The position numbers and the translations under genes were made by a program. Shown one piece after another: positions 8,965 to 22,900 of a stretch of 64,000 nt of DNA (its first letter is position 1; every line of letters begins with the position of its first letter). Under the pieces are notes generated by a model, which was not told where the DNA came from, made no database searches, and saw only the letters and a program-made list of their open reading frames with translations. Source of the DNA: Setoptus koraiensis (lineage: Eukaryota; Arthropoda); the NCBI GenBank assembly GCA_048013815.1, contig CM106586.1, forward strand, positions 5,022,001 through 5,086,000, in the 5' to 3' direction.

Positions 8965-9678
8965 ATGCATCTATTAAACGTCCTTAGTTCCGCTGTAGGG
9001 ACCCTTGTGTTCGTCTTGAGCTTCAGCTCTTTGATGGCCAGAGGACAGGAACGTACCTTGGAACAAATTAAGACGATCAATGGTGAAGTTGAAAAATGGT
9101 ATAAGAAAGAATCACATCTGTTGTCAAATTTTAAGGAGGTTGCTGGTCATGCCAGCGCGGCTCATCTGCAAAGTAAGAGTCGTCATTGGCCAAGACAAAT
9201 GATGAAAGTATTGCAGGTAGCCACACGGATGGATACCTCGCAGGAAGTCGACATGGAAGAGGTCACTCATTTTGTGTTTGATTTACATCACGGCATCGAA
9301 GAATCGAAAAAGCTATTCAGGAATAATTTCAACTACTTCTTGAACCGCAAGATTAGATTTGGCGATGATATGAGAGATGTGTATTTCAACCAAGCGAAAG
9401 AGTTGTGCTATCCATTCAGTTTCCACAGCCAAAATTGTTTCAACTTCAATCATGCAATCAAGGATCTTTTAAAGACAGCTAAGGAGGAGAATGTCGACGA
9501 TGAGCAGTTCAATAAGCTTGTAATAACTAGTAATGAGCCTATCACACCACTTTATTCGGCCGCGAAGATCTGTCAAATTATTATACGGGCCGTAACTTTA
9601 CTTCCTCATGAAGATATGTTTGAATGGTCGGAACCAGTCGAAGGTGCGCTCAAGGTATGGACTTACCCCGTCTACTAA
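8965..9678 (+). CDS. Secreted protein family, copy 6
   Basis: This is a 237-residue intronless protein. It has signal peptide MHLLNVLSSAVGTLVFVLSF, then QERTLEQIKTING, HWPRQMMKVLQVAT, LCYPFSF and LYSAAKICQ, and ends VWTYPVY. Beyond the shared pair it has one more cysteine (QNCFNF). It is the last plus-strand copy. The next gene downstream faces it on the minus strand, in tail-to-tail arrangement. Confidence 0.9.
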   Translation: MHLLNVLSSAVGTLVFVLSFSSLMARGQERTLEQIKTINGEVEKWYKKESHLLSNFKEVAGHASAAHLQSKSRHWPRQMMKVLQVATRMDTSQEVDMEEVTHFVFDLHHGIEESKKLFRNNFNYFLNRKIRFGDDMRDVYFNQAKELCYPFSFHSQNCFNFNHAIKDLLKTAKEENVDDEQFNKLVITSNEPITPLYSAAKICQIIIRAVTLLPHEDMFEWSEPVEGALKVWTYPVY

Positions 9679-10061
9679 GTTTTTCCTTAGGATGAGTCAG
9701 CACACCGTGATCTATTGGTAATATAAAATTTATATATCACACCGAGAGTAAGCGTAGTAAACATGTACGTGTACATGTCATATATATTCATATATATTAT
9801 TATATATTATCATTAATTATTTGTGTGTGAAAAAGTCACATGTGAGAGACTTGACAGTCAGAATTTGAATATTCTTCATCATCTAATTTTTTTCTTGTTT
9901 TCTATGGCATTTGAATGATATTAATTATAATGATGATAATGATGATGATATAGCAAAATTCCCGTGCATAATAACGTAGAAAACTATGCGTCATCATAAT
10001 CATCACAACCATCATATATATATATATGTATATATGATATGTGTGACCAGTATCTGTTTGA
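9679..10061. other. AT-rich convergent intergenic region
   Basis: This holds the 3' ends of copy 6 and of the minus-strand membrane-protein gene. It has TATATA runs and ATG/ATC-rich simple sequence around 9920-10030. I see no canonical AATAAA for either gene. Confidence 0.5.
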
Positions 10062-10903
10062 TCAATTGTTTGTTATCTTTTTTGAAAATGGCGTATCCCT
10101 CTTGTTGTTGCCCGCTACGGCTTCTAGTCGATTGCCTCGATATGGCTTCCTTTCACTAAGTGGCTTAGGCTCAGCTTGTTTTGTTTGTGGCTCAGTACCT
10201 TGTTGTTCTGCCCTCAATTCTTTCAGCTTGGCACTTCGTTCGCGCTTCTCCTTCCTAGACACCAGCTTAATCCAGCCACCCTCGTCCTTGGTTTGTGTCT
10301 TATCATTGAGCCTAGGATTGGCCCCGGCAACTTTAATTTTCCTTTCCAATTGGGTGACTTGTTGTTTCTTGTTTTGTTCGGCCTCTAGCTTTTTGGCTGC
10401 CTCTTTCTTCTTGGCATCGGTCTCTTTGTTTTTCTTGGCCTGTTGCTCTTTCTTACTCTTATCACTGGTAGATTTAGCAACTGTAGCTTGCTTGCTGGTC
10501 GAATTGACCTTCTTGGCCTCGGAAGATTTCTGCTACGGCATTGGTCAGTGCAATGGGTGCGCGACATAGGCAAGCGTTATGCAAGATAATTGATAAGAAT
10601 GAATTTGAGAGAAACGAGATGATCAATTGCGACATTCATGGAGAGGTCAGTGTGCGTATGTCGAGTGTGTGTCAATTGACTTACCTTCGTTGTTGTAGTC
10701 TGTTTTTGTCTATTAGCAGCATTAGCAGCGGTTTTACTTAAATTCTTAGATCTCACTGATTTTGCTGATTTAGATTTGTTTGATTTGACAACAAATACAT
10801 AGTATAGAACGAACGAACTAATTGCAATTCCAAGAGCTGTGAGAGTTAGCGGACTCTTGAGTATATTCTCAATAGTAACAAATATCTCGTGTGATGGAGC
10901 CAT
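10062..10903 (-). CDS. Lysine-rich single-pass membrane protein, two exons
   Basis: Exon 1 is 10903-10685 (73 codons) and exon 2 is 10532-10062. The 152-bp intron has a consensus GTAAGT donor, and its acceptor lies in GTAGCAG, so a one-codon alternative acceptor is possible. The joined protein has 229 residues. Residues about 17-39 (LTLTALGIAISSFVLYYVFV) form one membrane helix near the N-terminus. The rest is extremely rich in Lys, Gln, Ala and Glu (about residues 74-135), probably a cytosolic coiled coil. A distinct motif follows, DEGGWIKLVSRKEKRERSAK, and then a basic end. The layout resembles ER- or ribosome-associated anchors such as kinectin/RRBP1- or metadherin-like proteins, but I cannot assign a family. 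Confidence 0.8.
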
Positions 10904-11465
10904 ATTTTTGAGACTAAGTGGCGTCGTCGGTGTATGTGGTACTTATATAATATCTAAGTGCTAATGTCCAAATAATTGTTTCTATTACCTATTCAATGTA
11001 TTTATGTGTGAATATATAATATGCTTGGCCCTATGTGTGCGTATAAATAATAATGTGATATAATAATAATAATTTCCTAATGATAGTATTGGTATGAGTT
11101 GTGCTAATTATTATTATCCTAGTGAGTTACCAAGAGTAATCACTTGTATTATATGGGTGTGTGATTATGTAATATGTTATCACCAAATGCCTAATTATTT
11201 GAATTATTATATATTATGTGTATATATATTAGATATATATGTTTGGATAAATAGATTATGACGTTGCTTGTGCCTAGACGAATGCGAATGTTTGCTGGAT
11301 TAGAGTGTCGACATTTGGTGGAATATCCGTGGACACAGGTTGAGATTGAGATGAGGAATTAGCGTTATTGTAGTTCAATGAGCGAGAGCAACAAGTACTA
11401 GTCGGGCTGGCCCCAAAGAGTTGGCTTGCGTGCTGTGGAGTGGGCTGGCGTCAGCGCTCTCGGAT

Positions 11466-11545
11466 CCAACAATAACAATAATGGTAATAATAGTAGCAAT
11501 AATAATGGTAGAAATAATAATAATAATATTAATAATAATAATATG
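11466..11545. repeat. AAT/AAC trinucleotide tract
   Basis: Interrupted AAT, AAC and GGT-type triplets over about 80 bases. Simple sequence only. Confidence 0.8.
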
Positions 11546-11970
11546 CCGTTGCTCAATTACATACAAGTATTATATAAATTATATGGCTCAATTGTGTGTG
11601 GCTCAAGATGACTGTGTGTTTGTTGCGTTGTCCCGTTGTTGTTGTGCTAACATCCGATTAGACGATGGTAACGGTGTAGCCGGTGATTGATTCGCATTTG
11701 GCTTGCTGGTCCGGCGAAGCTCGTTGTTGGGCGTTCGTTCCACTTCGAACGCTAGAATATTCGAATGATTGCTCTGAGGCTCTCAGTCTCTTTCGCTCGC
11801 TCGCTCTTTGTTTGTGTCTCTGCAAAAAGAGATTTTAATCATGTAAGAGGATAAATTTGTGATAATTTATGATAGAGTTGCCAAGAATAAATACAAATGC
11901 CACTAGCGGCTCTCCGACAACAACAACACCATCATCATCAGCATGATCGTTTTATAGTTTTCCACTTGTA

Positions 11971-12014
11971 CCCTGTAAGTGTGGTGTGTGTGTGTCTGTG
12001 TGTGTGTGTGTCTG
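11971..12014. repeat. GT dinucleotide tract
   Basis: GTGTGT runs interrupted by CT. Confidence 0.8.
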
Positions 12015-15000
12015 TATCTGTGGATGGCAGCAGTGGCGTCGGCGTCACTTGCGGCGGCGGCAGTAGCGGCAGCGGTGGTTGTAGTTGTGGTTGTGGCAGC
12101 AACAGCAGCAGCAGCAACAGCAGCAGCTTTTTACTAGTGATAGCACTATTAAAAAACGATTATATAATATATATATATGTATTTGTATATATGTATTTGC
12201 GGCCAGATATAGATATAGCTATGGGATGGATAGCTTGAGATTGCGGATGTCGTTGTTGTTTTACATAGATACTGTATATTGTAAACAACACATCCAACTG
12301 GCTTACATTTTCTCTACTGTCTGCTACTGCTGCTTGTGAGCGCTGCACTGTCTGCAGGCTGCCGCTGACAGTAGTGCCAAACTGCTGCAAGTAGCAGCCA
12401 TTATGATGCACCACTGTGTGTCTACACTGTAGACTCTACAGGGTCCAGCGAAAGTTTTGATTTGAGAGACAGTTGCCTAGTTGAGACACATTCAGTGCGC
12501 GCTCTTGCCACAGTGCGTCGCTCCCGGCGCACTTCAACCTGTCACTCGTGCCACTGTGATGCATCACAAAAAACAGATGAGCACAGGCAAATTTGATCTG
12601 ACAAGATCAATTCGTGAAAAGATCAACCGAAAATGTCACCTTGGGTCAATATTGACACAGCCACGAGCTCGCCAACATGCTGAGTGGACGGTGCCGGCCA
12701 GCCCGTTGTCACCTGTTGCACGCTGATGTGGCGCGTTAATCACGCCTAACAGCGCACCGAGCTGGCTCAAAGTTTGACCGATCGTCGGTCACGGCACCGC
12801 CGATTGTAGTTAATTGTCGCTAGCGGTCGATCGGGTGCACGGATAATGACAGATAGCGTACATGTAGCCTACATGATGTAGGTGATGGGTTCAATTGTCG
12901 AGCTGTCGATTGCAACGTGAGCAATGGCAGTGCCCGTGAGCGACTCACGAACGATCGAGCGATACAAACAATCTATCATACATCATGTATGTACGAGTGA
13001 GATAGCGCCGTGGCGACTATCGGACGATTGGCGCACTAAAAGCAGATCAATACTTTCGCCTGTGGCGCGCACCATACCACAGATGGTAGCGCAGCACGGC
13101 AGCAACAGCGCCAAGCAAGACGCTGCACTTGCAAATCGCAACCTGTACTGCGCTTGCACCGGCTGCCGCACTTGCAACTGCGGCGGCTGCGGCGGCAGCC
13201 GGTGCAGTGCGTGTGTCTTGTAGTGCCACATAGACAGTCATGCTTGCGAGGATTTGTGCTGCTTGCAGCGCCGCTGCGTGGCCATCATATGGTGCAGGAG
13301 CGTGCACCGCTGCACCATTCATCGGCGCAGGCTGCAGCACTTGTCTAGTTGTGTCATGGAAACAAAACATGCAATTGTAACGATGACTTTGTATTTTTTC
13401 TTTTCTATTTGTATTTGTATTTGTATTTAAATCAGTGCCATTTGTTACGTAACACTATTGCCAGTGTTTAGCACTGTGTGGACACAGAGTGTGCGATACA
13501 GTTTAGAGTGGCGTCAAATTAGTGAATGGCGCCAAGTGGAGCAAGACAGTTTGTGTGACTTACAAACTGTTTATGGACTCCTTTTGGGTGTCGCGTGGGA
13601 CATACATGGCTGGCGCTTGTTGTTTGTCACAAGCAATTAGCTGCTTGTCATTTGTCATCGCAAATGTGACTCACAAGTGAGCATTATGTCATAATAAGCT
13701 GGCATCAATTGCCAGCAACATCATTGACAACATTGGCAACATTGTGAGTGACAGACTATCGACGACTCGACACACGAGATTGGCTCTCGTCTCGTCACTA
13801 GACTCTAGTGACTAGACTCTAGTGACTACAGCCACCGATTGAATCCATTGGCTCTCCAATGCAACAACGTAACTAATGGTGAGTCGTTTCATGGCGAGCC
13901 AATGAGAGGTTTCCGACTGCTCGCATTACGACACCACCACTGCCAGATCGGACGCGAGAGGACGCCACTGCGCGCCCGATCCGTGACCGTCGGTGGCGTC
14001 ACCTGACAAACAAGCGGCAAACTTGAGACACTTGTTTGTTGAACAAACTTTCCTTTGGCGAACAAAAGGTAGCGTCGCAATCGGTGATCTCGGCCGGTGT
14101 CCATCGGCACCGAGATGACCAACCATTAACCACGACATTGCGGCTACCGGACACCAGATGTCGCGCTTGATCAGCTTGGCGTGCCAACGGTCAATGTCCA
14201 TTGGACACCAGCCACGATTGGCGCAACTCGTGCTCGCTCGCCAAGCCAAAGTGTGGCCACGTTCGACAGGTGTCTGCTCGCCAAGGGCCCGGGGGCAATT
14301 TCGAGCGCTCCCTGGCGGATTGAGCGCCAATCAGTCCGGCAGTCACAACTTGTGAGTCACAAGTGTTAATATTGTCGGTCGAGTGAGACGTCGACTGACT
14401 GAATGACGCAACTTGATAGATCCAATTAATAACGGCGGCACGTATACACGTAATACACGAACACAGTAAGCGACACAAGTGAATTGTTAGCCGAGTGTGC
14501 GCAAAATGAGCAATTAGCCAATATTAATCAGAGTGCGAGTGACGCAAGCAGGCAAAAGTGACTTGTCACGCCAATTAAATTCATTTTTCACTCATTAAAT
14601 GCATTTTGCATTTGTGAGAGTTGCAGTCAGATTGGGAGTGAGAGTCAGAGTTGGTTAAAGTGTCTGGCAGAGTGAGCACATTCACTCATGACAGGGACGA
14701 GCAAGAGGTCAGAATGCTCTGAATCGACCAACAAAATGTTTTAAATGGCCAGCCGGCCGGAGCTCGGCCAGCTTTGGCTCGATCGGGCAGCCAGGTGAGC
14801 CGCCGAACGAGCGATGTCAACCATGTCAACGAATGGGCAAACTTTTGGTTACGCGTACATTATCATGGCCACTATTGTTGGGTCGGCATTGCCGAGCCAA
14901 CAATAACAAACTAACAACAAAGGACAAGGCCCATTCAAAATTAGCTCAATGTCATATCGGCTGATCCTCCTCGGTTGATCCTCGTTGGCTGACCATCGGC

Positions 15001-16389
15001 CGTCTTGCCAGCAGCAGCAGCAGCACATCAAACGTCAAATGTCAAACAGCGGCCAAACAGACAGTGGACATGAGTGTTGCCGATAATAACGGCCGCATTA
15101 TTGAATAACGGCGTAAGTGGGTCAACGACCGATGCGACCAATCTTCGTCGTTGTGTTCTTTTGTCGGCCACTAACAAGTGGTCGATGCCGCATACATGCA
15201 TATTTGCATGTCGAACAAGCGCCGATTTGGTATCGGCGAGGGGTGACGGAGACTTTCGTTTCGTTCTTTGCGATCGTCTCATGGCGATCGGTTCGCCTCT
15301 TTTTGTGCCCGTTTCAAGTTCGCTCTCTCCCTTTCGGACACTGGACACACACAGTGGCCGCTCCGTACGAGCCGAAGAAGCGACAGGTGGACAGCGCATT
15401 GTTGCATGCGGTGGCCGCAGTGAAGGTAAGGCGCTTTTTGCTGGTTGCAAACTAACGACAGCGCAGCGGAGCGGCCAATTTTGTAAGCATGTACATTTTT
15501 TAATATTGTTAGCGCATCGTCATACCTGGTGGCAGTGGCAGCGACAGCGTGAAGAGCGGCCATGGCTACTGTGTGTCGAAGCGAAATGCGATCGCACCGA
15601 CATCGACAATATCGGCGCTTGCGTAACTCACTTAGGCGCTGCAAGTTGCCGCGATGGGCAGCATCTCGTCGAGTGGACGACAGCGCCAAGCGATGCAAAC
15701 AAACTTGCGAGTGCAAACTTCGGCGTTTACAAACTTTGGAGTGCAAGGTTTACACTGAGAGGGCCGCTGACAAACAAAGAAGTGAACGATGACAATGGCG
15801 ACTCCTCTTCTTTTTATCCCTTGTGGTGCTCACATTATACATTTGGCATTATACATTTGGCATTCGACATTTCACATTGTGCATTTTGCGTTGCTCACTA
15901 TGAGTCGCATAGTATGAGACGAGTCAGCCCACTTCACTTTAGGCAACTTTCGGCGCTCCGATCGACGAGCGTTGTTTGCATTCTGGCAAGCGAGCGCTCG
16001 CCGAGCGATGGGAGGGGCTTCGCCAGTGGCGAGCCATCATCGGCAAGTGCCAATGGCTTGTCACTGGCGATTGGAACGATGTTGCCGACAACATTTCGCG
16101 ATGGTAATGATCTTGACACATGAAGCATATCTGTCATCCAAGAGTCGTTGTCGTCGTTCTCTGGTGCATAGTTGCACATAATTGCAAAATAGACCAACAC
16201 ACACACACACACAATTTAGCTGCCAAGAGACGCCAAGAGCAAAGAAAAGAAAAGTTTACAAGTACCCAAATTTTCGATTGTGTGTTATCTTTTGCAACTT
16301 GTCGCCTAGTTGAAGTTAATCAGCGGCCGATCGCCCATTTCGGGTCGCCTGCAAAACGCAAAAATAGTGCAACAGCAGTGCCCAAAAAA

Positions 16390-16465
16390 AGCCAGCTCAA
16401 CAGCCAGAATATAGCCAGCTCAATTGCCAGAATATAGCCAGCTCAATTGCCAGAATATAGCCAGC
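16390..16465. repeat. 23-bp tandem repeat, three units
   Basis: AGCCAGCTCAATTGCCAGAA followed by TAT, repeated with only small changes (one unit has CTCAACAGCCAG). It lies about 500 bases before the acyltransferase ATG. Confidence 0.85.
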
Positions 16466-16949
16466 GATCGGAGTGTGTTCCAGTGAGACACTTCAGACAC
16501 TTGTGACACTCGATAGACAATCAGCGAAAACAGATAAGCACAAATTGATCACTTGTCACCTTTCGCTGCTCACCTGTGAGGCTTCGGTCGCCATGGTAAC
16601 ATTTGTCATTGTCAGCGCGAGCAGCGCCACAGACACACTTGTCACAAGAGCACTTGCCAGTGATTTATAGTCGCCATCACTTTCAGTTCGGCCCGCCAGC
16701 AGTGCGTACTTTTTGACGTGCTTCCCCGTTGCGTCACAGGAAACGACTTCCGAAGCGACCAGTGGTGACTAGCCACACAAAACCCATCATCTTGTTGTTG
16801 TGTGAGAGTGTCCAACAGTGTGTTGTCAGTTGTCATTGATCGAAGCTTCGCCGTCGAGCAAGCATCGTCGCTGATCTCACAACGTTGTCAGTCGTCACTG
16901 CAAGCAGTAGCCGGCATCAAATACAATATTTAATTAGTGCACCAACACA

Positions 16950-19900
16950 ATGAAGTCATCAAAAAAGTTGATTAGCGCCCACGGCGGCCCGACACTGCTC
17001 ACCATTGTGTGTGGCTGTTGGCTGGCCGGCGCAACGTGGGCCCACCAGCACGACGGGCCCGTCTTGCGACACGCCAACTACTCATCGGGCGCCCCTCTCG
17101 GTTCTCACGCCAACCACAACAACTACAGCGGCAACTTCAACAACAACAACCACAACAGCAACAACTTCAACAACAACAACCACAACAGCAACAACTTCAA
17201 CAACAACAACCACAACGACAACCACAACGAGCACGAGCTGCACGAGGCCGCCTCGAAGCTGCAACTGCTGCAGCGGATATCGCACAATCTTGACCGGCAC
17301 CAGCAGTCGCTGAACAAACGCGACCTGATTAACGCGCAATTGATGCACGCAAACGCCGACCAATTGGCGCCCGAATTCAACAGCCAAAACAGTGATACGA
17401 ACAACAACAATCGCCTCATATCGGCCATACTCATACAGAACCTGCTCGGGGGTCAGCAACAGCAGCAGCATCAAGACGCCAACAATCACAGAATCTCAGA
17501 GCGATACGTCAATGTTACGTCACAATCGAGCGGCAGCGCCGACAACTTGACCAATGCGCGCAACGCTCAGCAGCGTCACCAGCACCAAGCCAGCGAGCCC
17601 AATTTGCAGCAGCTAGGGGGCGCCGCTAGGGCCCGCGACGATGCGGACCAGGCGGCCCGACAGCAGCAGCAGAGAATTCTCAGCAACAGGTGGATCAATT
17701 TGGAGCGGAGCTTCGAGCAGTCGATCGACTCGGCGGCCTCTTACATGGCGCCGCTGATCGGCTTGGCGCTCGCCAACAGCAGCTCCCCTGTCGGCGGGTC
17801 CTGCAAGCAGGCCCTGCTGGATGTGATGCGCGACGGCCGGGACGAGCGAGCGGTGCTGGCGCAAAGTGAGTACAACCACCAGTTGCAATCAGAAATTTTG
17901 CCAAATAATCGCCAGATAATTTCACGTGTAAGTTCACACGTGAATAACCGTTTCGATCAACTATCTGTCCCTCTCCACTGTCTCTGTCAACTGTTAACTG
18001 TCAAATCAAAACGTCAAGTGCTGGACGCAAGCGCCAAACTTCCGTCGGGAATCCTGGAGGGCACACTGACCGAATTGGGCAACTACGACGAGTGTCTGCG
18101 CATAACAAGCGGCAAGCTCAGCGTGAGGGGCGCCTATTGCACAATACAAATAAAGCCACCCTTGCCGGCGCGACCTCGTTTGCATACGATATGTCAGAAA
18201 CAGCTGATTGGAAGTGTCGCCAATGCGTCGCAGGCGAACAGGATCGTCAGGCATCTCGCTCAACACAGCCACGAGTTTCATTATGTGGGCCTCAGAATGG
18301 GCCTGTGCGTGCCCTCTAAATGCACCAAATCGGACATTCACAGTCTGCTGGTGGCGCACCTGAGCCAGCACGAACTGTCAGTGGACGTCAAGAGCTGTCA
18401 GACGATGGCCGCCAGAGGCGTCACTTACGACAACTATCAGCTGTCCATAATGTAAGTACCAGTGTTTGGATTGGCACCGAATTGGCTCTTTTGTGCATTT
18501 GTGTAATACAATTTTGTAATACAAATTTCGTATTTGTGTACACACAGTTGTCAATTGTGTCCGTCAATATTCACGCATGAATTCACCCCTGACTGGCGGG
18601 TCAGAGGCTGCTCGAAGCCGCTGACATGCCGCACATATTACATAAGTACATGCTGCACTTACATAAGTATATACCAAACTTACATAAGTATACATTGTCA
18701 CGGCACAAGTGATGCGACATTTGCGGCGGCCATTCCACGGGCTGCAGCGGCGGCCATTCTTCAGGGTCAGCGAATTCTCTGAATGAATTCTGGCGGCCAG
18801 TTGTCTGCGCGAATTCTTTCGACGAGTTCTCTGCGCGCATTCTCTGCGCCGAGACGCTTCGACTGAATTCTCTGCGCCTTCGGCGGGCACTGCGATATGA
18901 GACTCGGCGAGAAGCCACGGGACTCGGCGAGACGCCATGCGACTCGGCGGGATGAGTGGCCTATGAGACGGCGGTCGTTGTCGGGCATGCGCTTGCGACT
19001 GATGAACATGATTGCATTAATATTAATGGGCGCCGCCGCTATCTTGCCACCGATCTAGTCACTAGATTCTAGTCACTGGATTCTAGTGTAAATGGCCTGT
19101 CACTTGCTGTTGGCCGTCAGATAAAACGCTGCCAGATGAGACGCTGAAACCTGTGCCAGGTCAAGCCGCCACTGAGTTAGAGAGAAGCTCGAGTTGAATG
19201 ATTCCATGATTCGGATTCATGATTCTCGCTTTTCACACACGTCGGCCGATGGCGTGTCGTTTGGGCCACTTCGGCCAATGGACGCACCATCTCGGAGAAG
19301 CGTCCCGAAGGGTACATCGTCGCAAGGTGCCTGCGCCAAAGTGTCATAGATGCTCGCCGACCGAGTGTCGCCCGCCGGTCGCGTTCTCTCGGACAATTTG
19401 CCCGTTTGTGGTCTGGTGGCCGTCGAAAGGGTTGCGTTCGCGGAAACGGCCACTTCCGTCTCGATTTGAGACTCTCGAAGTGGCGTCAGTGTTTGCACTG
19501 TCGGAGGCGATCGCGCGACGGCTAATGAGCCGCACTCACAACTGTCAGTGTTGGACACTGACACTTAGACAGTCAGTGCAGAGTGTGTACAGAAATAACA
19601 CCAATCGCCGATCAGTTATGTAATAACTGACAGCGGACCATTCACGCCGCCATCATTAGAGCCGTCGTGACTATGCGTTTGTGTGTCAATCCGGTTATTT
19701 AACTCATTTGCATAATTAATTATTGCAGCGACAGCAACACACAAACCACTTGTTGCTGCCACCGCTTATGTCGCCCGCTTACAACGACAACGACAACACA
19801 ACAACGACGACAACAACGACAATAACAACAATCACACTATTTCACAATCTCGCAATCGCACACAGGTCAACGTTTGCATTCATTACATTGTTGGTCATTT

Positions 19901-22900
19901 TGGGAACCCTGTACGAGACTTGCAGCCACACTGGTTATAACAGCGGCCAATCGCCGGCCATCTATCATGGGCCCGCCGGCCAGCACTCAATGGTGGCCCT
20001 AACAAAGGAGCGAGCCAAAGGTAAGCCTGCATTGCTGCCCGTCATTTCATACCTGTCGTGCCGTCGGTGTCGCCGTCGTCCAGTGCTAAAATGAAAGTTA
20101 TTTGTGAAAGTCGCTGCGCGCTGCTGTCCGCAAACGACCGACATTTGCTCACAATTTGTTAGTCGCACATTTGCATAAATGACGACCGGTCGGCCGTTCG
20201 GCCGGCAGCGAATGTCCGAATATCCGACTGTCCAAATGTCCGAACGTCCGAACGTCCGAACGTCCGAATATCCGAATGTCCGACAGGCACTCAATTAGGG
20301 CGAGTGTCCCATTGTCGCGCGTGAGATTCGCACATATTGATTGATATCATCGACTGACTGACATTCACCCACGTCTCTGGCGGGCAGCGAAACACGGTGC
20401 GCAAGCGATCGGCGGGTGCGATGTCGCACATCACAGTCGACCAGTCGAATTGGCGCCACCGACACTCACGCCGACACTCACACCGACACGCACGCCGACG
20501 CGCACGCCGATATGCCGACTGACACTACCGTTGGCAGCACAAAGTTTGGCCGGCGACGGCTCGACGGTGACGACAGGTAGCGCTGGTGTGATAAGTGTGG
20601 CCAAATAAAATTAATCACCGTTTTCCGTTTCTCGCCACTTGCACTGTCTACACAAACTATCACCATATCACGCAATAACAGGCGATAACGTTGCCCTGGC
20701 AACGGCTCGCAAGGAAGCGCCCTCAATGTTGCTGTACAGCGATTTCGTTAGCGATCCGACAGCCACCGGCAAGCGGCAACAACCGAAGCGAACTGGGTGG
20801 CTCGGTTCCGTTTTGTTGTGCTTCTCACTGATGAGAAACTGTCAGCAATTGGTGCGAGTGAAGCACCACAAACATCGGGCCACCACAAGCGCCGCGTCCG
20901 AGGCCGGCAGCAGCGTAGATGCGGCCATGGTGGCACCCAGCGCGGACCCGCCAACCGAGGACCTGCAGGTTATCCACGGATTGCGAGTCGTGACCATGAC
21001 TTGGATTATATTCAGCCACTCGATCGGCCTGGTAAACCCTGAGATGATGAGTAAGTAGCTACAATTTTACGCTTATTTCGAGCATTAACATCAGCTGACT
21101 AGTTAACTTGTATCAGCTCGACAGTGTCGACTCGACGGCGTCAGCTGACGCCAATGTCAACCAACTTGCAGTGTCACTGGCGGTGTCATTGGCAAGCCGC
21201 GAACGGCGTACGGGCGCGCGCTTGCCATGTTTACGCATGATCTAATTAGATTAGCCGCACCAACAGGGGCTTCCATTTCCGCCAGTCATCGGCTCGGCTC
21301 GATTCGAGCGCGTTCGAGCCGATTCCCGGCAATACAATGACAAGCAGCGAGAGGCTTGAAATCAATTCGAAACTCGCAGATTATTAATTGTTTGTGTGCT
21401 CTAGATGATGTTTGCTGTCGTCGTTAATGCGCTCGTTTGTATCGCACAAGCTAATGGCGCCCGCTCGCCGAGCTACCAACGCGATATGAGTAACACCATG
21501 TTAGTAGCACAATGTCAGTGGCTGGCGATAACCAGTTTTGTCTGACAACTTCTCTGACAATTTCTCTGTGCTCGCGAGCGACGCGTAACGGTGATTCCGA
21601 CAGGCATCGTTAGCAGGCATCGTACGGCACACACAAACGGCGCCAACAGCGGCCGCCAACGGGCGACAAAGTTGCAATCACGCGATCATTAACGTTCGCC
21701 TCCACTCGCGACAGGTGAGTTCGCGACAGGTGAGTTTGCGACAGGCGAACGCTTTGTCGACTCGCTCTGTTGATACTTTGTTGCGCTGCCATCGCTGGCC
21801 TGCATGATCCAGAATCAGGTTATGAGCGCTGCTGATGCCGCCGATCGGATGCCGGCTGATCCAATTTGCAATAAAACGCAATTTGTATTTATTTCAGAAC
21901 GCGCGCATTGGCTGCAAATGCGCGGCCGGCGCGATTTGCAAACTCGCTCTGCAAACATTGACTCATTAACTCTCATTAACTCTCATCGACAATCATCAAC
22001 CGCATACGCGTACGCTGCAATGCCGACACTTTGTACAGGTAATTTGTTCGCGTTGTCGCAATTGTCGTGCACGTCGTTGCCGTTGCAGGCGCTGCTGAAC
22101 GGAACCTTGGCCGTCAACACTTTCTTTATGATCAGTGGTCTGGTTACTGCCATCAGTTTCGCTAGAAAGTGTCTCCAATCGACGACGACAACGCCGCCGC
22201 CGACTAGCTGCACAACAACCGCCGACAGCAACAACCTGTTGCTGTTGCGACACCAACTAATGACAGCCACGGCCATAAACAAACAACAGGTTGTTTTGGG
22301 ATCGGGCGCCAACAGTGACACAACAAACGTCAAGCTTATCAATGACAACAGCGACACGTCGAGCTCGCCCAGCCTGAGCCAAGCCAGCAGCCGTAGGAGT
22401 AGCAACGGCCAAGCGGCCACTAGTGGCGCCCAAAACGGGACAACAGTGCCGGCTAACAACGCGACCACTGACTTCGGTCGTCACATTGGCCACTCGGCGC
22501 CCCTTATCGAGTCGCCGCTCATTGAGTCGCCCGACAGCGAGTCCGGCCCGTGCCGCTCGTCGCTGTCGTCGGGCTCAACTGTGACGGCCGCCTCGTCAAC
22601 AGCCTCGTCACCGGCCCGAGCAACGCTTCGTCATCAACAAACAAAATTTCAACCGCTATTGTGGCTGGCGATGCGGTACGTGCGCCTCACGCCCACCTAT
22701 GCGGTCATCATAGGCGCGTCCATTGTGCTGCCCCTGGCGGGATCGGGCCCATTCTGGCAGGAGACCGTGGACAGCCTCAGCGAAAATTGCCGCCACAATT
22801 GGTGGAAGAATTTGCTTTACGTCAACAATTTTCTCGACACAAACAAGCTCTGTCTCATACACTCGTGGTACCTCAGCAACGACTTTCAGTTCCACCTGGT

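Larger units (their letters stand above)
10904..16949. other. Divergent intergenic region, no gene seen
   Basis: This separates the minus-strand membrane-protein gene from the plus-strand acyltransferase gene. The first 1.3 kb is AT-rich; the rest is near 50% GC. It is full of short scrambled repeats of GTGAC/GTCAC, TTGC and GCAA words. Many open frames occur on both strands, but they overlap one another, lack codon bias and match nothing. It probably holds promoters and 5' leaders of both neighbours. Confidence 0.6.

Noticed and set aside
11897-12238. Gly/Ser-rich 113-codon frame
   Set aside because: It is translated from GT, GGC and CAG simple repeats and has no conserved part.
15074-16123. 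349-codon open frame upstream of the acyltransferase gene
   Set aside because: It overlaps long open frames on both strands, is built from permuted simple words, and has no domain or signal. GC-rich simple DNA gives such frames by chance.
17082-17489. Valine-rich frame antisense to exon 1 of the acyltransferase gene
   Set aside because: It is the reverse reading of the AAC repeat that codes the Asn/His blocks.
19723-19865. Earlier start for exon 3 of the acyltransferase gene (acceptor AG at 19728)
   Set aside because: It would put exon 3 out of frame with exon 2. The acceptor at 19864-19865 keeps the frame and begins right at the membrane helix.
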